Made by a program: the position numbers and the translations under genes. DNA of 64,000 nucleotides from Pseudomonas gingeri. Its GTDB lineage: Bacteria > Pseudomonadota > Gammaproteobacteria > Pseudomonadales > Pseudomonadaceae. This document shows, in pieces, positions 58,632 to 64,000 of the stretch; within the stretch, counting starts at the first letter, position 1; every line of letters begins with the position of its first letter. The notes under the pieces are model-generated. The model had not been told where the DNA came from, searched no databases, and was given only the letters and a program-made list of their open reading frames with translations. Location: contig NZ_JACAOS010000016.1 of the NCBI RefSeq assembly GCF_013386165.1, forward strand, positions 584,056-648,055, in the 5' to 3' direction.

Positions 58632-59602
58632 AGCGGTTTTCCTCCCAGTTCACCGGTCAGGGTCCTGAGAAACAGCACGATCAGGCGGATGTCCTCGGCG
58701 GAAGGGACCCGTCCCAGTTGGTAGGTGAACATGACGTGGACGGCGTCCTCCAGGGTCTTGGCCGAACCATCGTGAAAATACGGGGCGGTGAGCGCGACGT
58801 TGCGCAGGCTCGGAACCTTGAACACATTGCGGTCCTCTTCGGCTCCGGTCGCCAGGTAGCGCCCCAGGTCGGCCTCTGTGGGGTTGCCCCGGACCTTGAA
58901 GTAGTCGCCCATCACGCCGAACTTCTGGAACATGTTGCCGCCGATATTGACCCCCTGGTGGCAGGCGATACAGCCGTAGTCCTTGAAGCGTTGGTAGCCG
59001 TATTTTTCGTCGATGCTGAGGATATCGGTGTTGCCTTTGAGGTACTGGTCGAAGCGCGAGTTGGGTGTCAGCAGGCTGCGTTCGTAGCTGGCCAGGGCAT
59101 TCTGCACGTTGGCGATGGTCACGCCGTCGGTATAGGCTTCACGGAAGGCCGCCTGGTAGGTCGGGGCCTGGTTGAGGGTGTCGACGACGTGGGGCCAGGT
59201 GTTGCCCATTTCGATCGGGCTTTTCACCACGTCGTCGATCTGCTCCTCCAGGGTTTCGACGCGACCGTTCCAGAATTGCCTGAAGTTCAGCGCGGCGTTG
59301 AATACGGTCGGGGTGTTGATGCCCAGGGTGCCGCCCTGGAAACCGATGGAGAAGGGCTTGCCGTCCGCCCCGCCTAGCTCCAGGTGATGGCAACTGGCGC
59401 AGGACGTGGTGTTATTGATCGACAGTTGTTTTTCATTGAACAACTGGCGACCCAGCTCGACTTTCCGTGGATCCTGCACCGGGACATCCGGCAATGGTTT
59501 GAGCGGTTCGTCCAGCGGCGCGGCGTTCAGCTGGGCGCTGAGCAACATCGCGCAACAGGCGAGCGATCTCGCCAGCAACGACAGCGGTGCGCGAGGCATC
59601 AT
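58628..59602 (-). CDS. Periplasmic dihaem cytochrome c peroxidase (MauG/CcpA family)
   Basis: 324 residues with a Sec signal ending near LNAA. Two haem c sites: Cys68-Ala-Ser-Cys71-His72 and Cys211-Ile-Ala-Cys214-His215. Conserved CCP segments include TPTVFNAALNFRQFWNGR and KVPSLRNVALTAPYFHDG. It reduces hydrogen peroxide in the periplasm with electrons from small cytochromes or azurin. It is inserted in a purely regulatory operon, overlapping the sensor kinase by 4 nt, which suggests a signalling rather than respiratory purpose. Confidence 0.93.
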   Translation of the reverse strand: MMPRAPLSLLARSLACCAMLLSAQLNAAPLDEPLKPLPDVPVQDPRKVELGRQLFNEKQLSINNTTSCASCHHLELGGADGKPFSIGFQGGTLGINTPTVFNAALNFRQFWNGRVETLEEQIDDVVKSPIEMGNTWPHVVDTLNQAPTYQAAFREAYTDGVTIANVQNALASYERSLLTPNSRFDQYLKGNTDILSIDEKYGYQRFKDYGCIACHQGVNIGGNMFQKFGVMGDYFKVRGNPTEADLGRYLATGAEEDRNVFKVPSLRNVALTAPYFHDGSAKTLEDAVHVMFTYQLGRVPSAEDIRLIVLFLRTLTGELGGKPL

Positions 59603-59638
59603 GGGCGTGTCCTTGGCAAAAAGAGGCGGGTTCAGGGG

Positions 59639-61513
59639 TCAGCCCTGTGCCGGGTGTTCGAACCGCTTGTCCTGCAACAAACTCAGGAATGTCTCGGCCT
59701 CGACGGCCTTGCTGAAGTAATAACCCTGGCCTTCTTCGCACTCATGGGCCTTGAGAAAGGCCAACTGATCGGGGGTTTCCACACCTTCGGCGATGATGTT
59801 CAGGTTCAGGCTCTTGCCCAGGCTGATGATCGCGCTCACCAGCGCGGCGTCGTTGCTGTCGCCATTGAGGTCGCGCACGAATGATTGGTCGATCTTCAGC
59901 ACATCGATGGGAAACCGTTGCAGGTAGCTGAGGCTCGAATAGCCGGTGCCGAAGTCATCGATGGCCAGGCGGATGCCCAGGGCCTTGATGGCTTTCAGGG
60001 TTTCAACGGTGTTCTCGACATTCTGCATCAAGACGCTTTCGGTGATTTCCAACTCCAGCCGGGTCGGGTCCATGCCGGTTTCTTCCAGCACCTGCCGGAT
60101 GCCGTCGAGGAAATCGCCCTGGCGAAAGTCCATCGCCGAGATATTCAGCGACAGGGTCAGCGCCATGGGCGTCTGATCCTGCCAGGCCCGACCTTGCCGA
60201 CAGACCTGGCGCAACACCCAACGGCTCAGTGGGATGATCAGGCCGCTGTCCTCGGCCACGGGGATGAAGTCGGCGGGGTAGAGTAGGCCACGTTCGGGAT
60301 GCCGCCAGCGGATCAGGGCCTCGGCACCGACCACCGTGCCGGTCTTGAGATCGAGCTTGGGTTGGTAATGCAGCACGAACTCGTCACGCTCAAGAGCCAG
60401 GCGAATGCCGGATTCGATGGATTGCTGTTCGCGGGCCCGCCGGTTCAAGTCCTCGATGAAAAAACCAAAGCCGTTGGCGCCCTGTTCCTTGACGTTGCGC
60501 ATGGCGGCTTCGGCTTTCTTGATCAGCACCAGCGGGTCCTCGCCATCCCCGGGGTAGAGGCTGATACCCAGGCTCGCGGTCACCCGCAGGCCATGCCCGG
60601 CGACTTCATGGGGGGCATTGATGGCCGCGAGGATTTTCTCGGCGGTGCTGTGGGTGTGTTGCGGGTGGATGAACTCGGGCAGCACCAGGACAAACTCATC
60701 GGAGCGGTAGCGAAACACCGAGTCCGATTGGCGCAAGGCCGCCACCAGGGAGTCGGCCACGTGTTTGAGCATTTCATCGCCCGCCGGATACCCCAGGGCA
60801 TTGTTGATGCGTTTGAAACGGTCCAGCCCGATAAACATCACCGCGACCTGTTCGCCGTGACGTTTGGCCAGGGCGATGGCCTGTCCCAGACGGTCGCCGA
60901 GCAGGGTGCTGTTGGGCAGTTCGGTGAGCACATCGAATTGCAGCAGGCGGGAAACCTGCAGCAGTTCCTGGACGCGCTCCTCGATGGTCTGTTCCAGATT
61001 GGCCATCTTGGAGGCGATGTCCCGCGCCAGTTGCCACTTCCAGGTCAGGGCGCTGGCCATCTGGCGGATCTCGAGGGCATCGAAGGGCTTTTTCAGGATC
61101 AGCATCTGATCACCGAAGGCGATGCGTTCGTCCATGGATTCCCAGGAGTAATCCGAGTAGGCGGTGCACAGGGCGATTTGCAGTTCCGGGTCGACCGCCC
61201 ACAGTTGCTCGATGGTTTCCAGACCATCCCAGCCTGGCGGCATGCGCATGTCGAGGAAGGCCATGGCATAGGGATTTTCGGCGGCCAGGGCCAGCTTTAC
61301 CAGCTCCAGCGCCTCTTGCCCCTGGTAGGCAGAGTCGATCTCGAAGCACTGGCGCTCCGGGCGAGTGGTGCCGAACAGCAGGTGCTCGGTGGAGTCCAGG
61401 CTCAGTTCCTCGTCCTGTTCGGGGCCGAGGATCTTGCGAAAGTCCTGATGAATCGAGGCGGTGTCGTCGATGACCAAAATACGCTTGTTGGCGGCGCCGG
61501 CTGCTCGATTCAT
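59639..61513 (-). CDS. REC-GGDEF-EAL response regulator, probable c-di-GMP phosphodiesterase
   Basis: 624 residues from ATG 61513, which overlaps the previous stop by 4 nt. Receiver domain with the extended 73-residue gap and Asp88 (FLDMRMP); Lys141-region LKKPFD. The GGDEF signature is RSDEF (270-274), so cyclase activity is unlikely. The EAL domain is complete: EAL 398-400, NISAMDF, LEITESVL, IDDFGTGYS, KIDQSF, AEGVE, QGYYFS. It should degrade c-di-GMP when its receiver is phosphorylated by one of the kinases of the operon. Confidence 0.93.
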   Translation of the reverse strand: MNRAAGAANKRILVIDDTASIHQDFRKILGPEQDEELSLDSTEHLLFGTTRPERQCFEIDSAYQGQEALELVKLALAAENPYAMAFLDMRMPPGWDGLETIEQLWAVDPELQIALCTAYSDYSWESMDERIAFGDQMLILKKPFDALEIRQMASALTWKWQLARDIASKMANLEQTIEERVQELLQVSRLLQFDVLTELPNSTLLGDRLGQAIALAKRHGEQVAVMFIGLDRFKRINNALGYPAGDEMLKHVADSLVAALRQSDSVFRYRSDEFVLVLPEFIHPQHTHSTAEKILAAINAPHEVAGHGLRVTASLGISLYPGDGEDPLVLIKKAEAAMRNVKEQGANGFGFFIEDLNRRAREQQSIESGIRLALERDEFVLHYQPKLDLKTGTVVGAEALIRWRHPERGLLYPADFIPVAEDSGLIIPLSRWVLRQVCRQGRAWQDQTPMALTLSLNISAMDFRQGDFLDGIRQVLEETGMDPTRLELEITESVLMQNVENTVETLKAIKALGIRLAIDDFGTGYSSLSYLQRFPIDVLKIDQSFVRDLNGDSNDAALVSAIISLGKSLNLNIIAEGVETPDQLAFLKAHECEEGQGYYFSKAVEAETFLSLLQDKRFEHPAQG

Positions 61514-63771
61514 GGTCTGATCTCTGGCGTTGGGCTGGGGGCGATATGGCCGGCGTGCAGCAGCTCGCTGGCGCGCTGGCTGTCGACGGCTTTGCTGAAG
61601 TAATAACCTTGTGCGGCCATCGGCGAGCCGGTGGAGATCAATGACTGGCGTTGTTCCTGGGTTTCCACGCCTTCGGCGATGATACCGATCCCCACTTCCC
61701 GGGCAAAGTTGATGATCGCCCGCAAGGTGGTGGCGCTTTCCGGGTCCTGGGTCGCGTGGTTGATCAACGACTGGGCCAGCTTCAGGTGATTGACGCGGTA
61801 GGTCTTGAGGTAGTCGAAGGACGAGTAGTCGGTGCCGAAATCGTCGATGGCGATTTTCACACCGAGTTCGCGCAGTTTGGGCAGTACGTCGTTCTGGGTC
61901 CATTTGGTCTGGGCCAGGGTCGCTTCGGTGACGTCGAACTGCAGGTCCGAGGGCGACAGCCCCCATTTGCCGGTGGTCTCGAGCACATCGCGAATCAGTT
62001 CGCCGCCACTTTTGAGCTGGGCCAGGGACAGGTTGATGGCAATCACCGGCGGTGCCATATCGTCCTTGCGCCATTGGTGCATCTGCCGGCAGGCCTGTTC
62101 CAGCACCCAGCGGCCGAGGGCGACGATGGTCCCGGTCTTTTCCGCGGCGGGGATGAACAGATCGGCGCCGAGTGTGCCGCGCTCGGGGTGGTTCCAGCGC
62201 ACCAGGGCTTCCATGCCGAGGATCCTGCCGGTGCCGAGGTCGACTTCCGGCAGGTAATGCAACTCCAGTTCGTTCTGTTCGATGGCCTTTTTCAGGTCTT
62301 GGGTAATCGAGACCCGGTCGATGACTTCCTGGTTGATCTCTTCGGAATGGAAGTGGTATTGGTTGCGCCCGCTGTCCTTGGAGCGATACAGCGCCATGTC
62401 GGCCTGGACCAACATGCTGTCGGCGCTTTCGCTGTCCAGGGCATAGGTGCTGATGCCGACGCTGGCTGAAATCCGTACCTCATTGCCGTCCAGATCGTAG
62501 GGCTGCACCAGCACCTCAAGAATCTTGCTCGCCAGGGCGCCGGATTGCGTCGGGTCGAGCATCTCGGTCTGCAACACCGCGAACTCATCGCCGCCCAGGC
62601 GCGCCACCACGTCGTTTTCCCGGGTGCAGCTCTTGATGCGCCGGGAGACTTCCTGCAACAGCAGATCGCCCACCGGGTGCCCGAGGGTGTCGTTGATGCG
62701 CTTGAAGTGATCCAGGTCCAGGTAGAACACCGCGAAGGGCGAGGCACCGCGTCGGGCGCCGGCAAAGCTCTGATGCAGGCGCTCGATCAGGGTCGAGCGG
62801 TTGGCCAGCCCGGTGAGGCCGTCGGTACGGGCGAGCAGGGCGATTTTCTCTTCGGCGAGCTTGTGTTCGGTGATGTCGATGATGATGCCTTCGACTTCCA
62901 GCAGGCGGCCTTCCGGGTCGCGGACCGGTACGTAGCGGTTTTCCACCCAGCGCCAGTGGCCGTCACCGGTGCGCAGGCGAAACTCGATCGAGGCGCCCTC
63001 GGCATCCTTGTCCAGGACCTTGGCCATGGCCGCGTCGACCTTGTCTTGGTCGTCGGCGTGGACCAGCTCCGCGGCCCAGTCGGCCGACGCCAGCAGGTCC
63101 TCGGCGACATGCCCGAACTTGGTGATGTTGTGGGAGATGTACATCAACGGGAACGACGGCTCGCCGCGCAAGCGGTAGAGCAGGGTCGGGCTGTTCTGCA
63201 CGATGATGTTGGCGTCGGACAGCTCACGGGTGCGCTCTTCGACGGCCTGTTCGAGTTGCTCCATTTTCAGCGCGGCGTCTTCGGTCATCTGCCATTTGAC
63301 GGTCAGGGCGCTGGCCAGTTGGCGAATCTCGATGGCATCGAAAGGTTTCTTCAGGATCAGCAGGCGGTCGCCCATCTCGACCCGTTCGTTCATCTCTTCC
63401 AGGGAATAGTCGGAATAGGCGGTGCACAGCGCGACTTGCAGCTTGGGGTCGGCTTGCCAGAGCCGTTCGAGGGTTTGCAGGCCATCCCAGCCCGGCGGCA
63501 TGCGCATGTCGATAAAGGCCATGGCGTAGGGTTGCCCTTGCAACAGGGCCTGCTCGACCTTGGCCAGGCCTTCGTGGCCCTGGAACGCCGAATGGAGTTC
63601 GAAATGCTCTACCCGGCGGCTGATGACGTCGCCGAACAAGGCCTGTTCGGCCGCTTGCAAGTGGTCTTCGACGTCTTCCGGGCAAAGGGTCTTGCGAAAG
63701 TCCTCGTGGATCGAGGGGGTGTCGTCAATGATCAGGACTCGGCGATTGGCGCGGGCTACCGGGCGGCTCAT
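61510..63771 (-). CDS. REC-PAS-GGDEF-EAL response regulator, probable diguanylate cyclase
   Basis: 753 residues from ATG 63771; the frame continues 51 codons upstream but overlaps a leader reading frame and lacks homology. Order: extended receiver with Asp88, coiled coil, PAS/PAC (about 188-305), GGDEF intact at 393-397 with inhibitory RxxD site REND (384-387), EAL domain. The EAL part has EALVRW (521-523) but deviates elsewhere: HYLPEV for the usual YQPK, FDVTEA for ExxTE, and KLA (664-666) for KID. The likely net activity is synthesis of c-di-GMP. First large gene of the operon. Confidence 0.92.
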   Translation of the reverse strand: MSRPVARANRRVLIIDDTPSIHEDFRKTLCPEDVEDHLQAAEQALFGDVISRRVEHFELHSAFQGHEGLAKVEQALLQGQPYAMAFIDMRMPPGWDGLQTLERLWQADPKLQVALCTAYSDYSLEEMNERVEMGDRLLILKKPFDAIEIRQLASALTVKWQMTEDAALKMEQLEQAVEERTRELSDANIIVQNSPTLLYRLRGEPSFPLMYISHNITKFGHVAEDLLASADWAAELVHADDQDKVDAAMAKVLDKDAEGASIEFRLRTGDGHWRWVENRYVPVRDPEGRLLEVEGIIIDITEHKLAEEKIALLARTDGLTGLANRSTLIERLHQSFAGARRGASPFAVFYLDLDHFKRINDTLGHPVGDLLLQEVSRRIKSCTRENDVVARLGGDEFAVLQTEMLDPTQSGALASKILEVLVQPYDLDGNEVRISASVGISTYALDSESADSMLVQADMALYRSKDSGRNQYHFHSEEINQEVIDRVSITQDLKKAIEQNELELHYLPEVDLGTGRILGMEALVRWNHPERGTLGADLFIPAAEKTGTIVALGRWVLEQACRQMHQWRKDDMAPPVIAINLSLAQLKSGGELIRDVLETTGKWGLSPSDLQFDVTEATLAQTKWTQNDVLPKLRELGVKIAIDDFGTDYSSFDYLKTYRVNHLKLAQSLINHATQDPESATTLRAIINFAREVGIGIIAEGVETQEQRQSLISTGSPMAAQGYYFSKAVDSQRASELLHAGHIAPSPTPEIRP

Positions 63772-63815
63772 GGCAGGGTTCCGGTCATATTGACAGCGAG
63801 GTGGACCAAGCTCAT
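63768..63815 (-). CDS. Possible 15-codon leader peptide
   Basis: ATG at 63815 with a strong ribosome site (AAGGAA, then 6 nt), encoding MSLVHLAVNMTGTLP. Its TGA overlaps the ATG of the next gene (CCATGAGC), the ideal layout for translational coupling. No homology can be judged at this length. Confidence 0.5.
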   Translation of the reverse strand: MSLVHLAVNMTGTLP

Positions 63816-64000
63816 GTGGAGTTCCTTTCCTGATAACCACGCTGCTACGCGCCAGATTGCTTGGAGCATAGATCGGCTTGTACCGATTTGCTGATAAACA
63901 TGGTGTCAATTGATGGTCGAACATCTACCCTTAGCGCAAAAGAGAGGGACCGTCGGCGATTCAAAGGTCCCTGGATCTGAGCCTGACGCAGACATGAGGT
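63816..64000. other. Upstream region of the signalling operon
   Basis: AT-richer than the genes. It holds a 7-bp inverted repeat AGGGACC (63945-63951) / GGTCCCT (63966-63972), perhaps the terminator or operator of a gene beyond the window. No complete gene seen. Confidence 0.4.

Noticed and set aside
62545..63894. Plus-strand open frame opposite the GGDEF-EAL gene
   Set aside because: Val/Gln/Gly-rich shadow typical of this operon's codon bias.
1..64000. CRISPR arrays, tRNA or rRNA genes, insertion sequences
   Set aside because: None seen: the only repeated units are REP palindromes and the lux-type promoter units; no tRNA-like cloverleaf or transposase was recognised by eye.

Overview
The window is about 62% GC and is chromosomal DNA of a Pseudomonas, most likely of the P. 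fluorescens complex. Evidence: the xseA / guaB / guaA / Tat multicopper oxidase / tadA neighbourhood, cmoA-cmoB, a Lon paralogue of the AsrA type, many REP/REPIN palindromes with the Pseudomonas core (GGAGC-GGCTTGC), and a complete trehalose PTS locus. I see no rRNA, tRNA, CRISPR, insertion sequence or prophage.

Layout. 1-8.1 kb is core: a cut-off M23 peptidase, xseA, a LysR regulator, a TSUP permease, a small Cys-rich protein, then guaB and guaA with a strong terminator. 8.2-10.0 kb, just downstream of guaA, is a small accessory patch: a possible CheD/CNF-like protein, remnants of an alpha/beta hydrolase and a LysR gene fused head to head, and a HicA-like/HTH pair that looks like a toxin-antitoxin module. 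10.0-18.4 kb is the trehalose system: TreR repressor with three evenly spaced palindromes, EIIBC permease, trehalose-6-phosphate hydrolase, LamB-like porin, a fused EIIA-HPr-EI protein and a small EIIB-like protein that has lost its phospho-cysteine. 18.4-26.1 kb holds a multicopper oxidase, tadA, cmoB/cmoA, a YhhN protein, a chagasin-like lipoprotein and lon, which has a sigma-32-type promoter.

26.4-30.7 kb is one four-gene operon: cupredoxin-like protein, membrane GGDEF/EAL protein with degenerate GGDEF, DUF3034 outer-membrane protein and a lipoprotein-type truncated haemoglobin. 30.9-37 kb has a seven-bladed RCC1-like propeller protein and three paralogous Pr6Pr membrane proteins around a Zur-boxed TonB receptor. 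37-39 kb has a PadR/ferric-reductase pair of the YqjI/YqjH kind and an NlpC/P60 peptidase. 39-52.9 kb has a giant class A penicillin-binding protein and genes for osmoregulated periplasmic glucan (OpgC, a GT39-like transferase, OpgD, BglX), interrupted by GtrA and a glutamate-synthase-like protein, ending with a LuxR-type regulator. 53-55.4 kb holds a nitrilase-family enzyme and an APC permease. 55.4-63.8 kb is a five-gene signalling operon read leftward: REC-PAS-GGDEF-EAL, REC-GGDEF-EAL, dihaem peroxidase, membrane histidine kinase, REC-histidine kinase.

The most interesting signal is a 16-bp palindrome, CTGTCATTTCTGACAG, present four times (30959, 32768, 45431, 51997; one copy has a single change). 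Each copy points at a gene: the RCC1-like gene, a Pr6Pr gene, the GT39/OpgC pair, and opgD-bglX. It has the CT-N12-AG geometry of a lux-type box, and in three copies a TTCTAG block lies exactly 20 bp downstream, where a -10 would be. The LuxR-type gene beside the fourth copy is the obvious candidate regulator. This points to an undescribed regulon linking periplasmic glucans with RCC1-like and Pr6Pr proteins.
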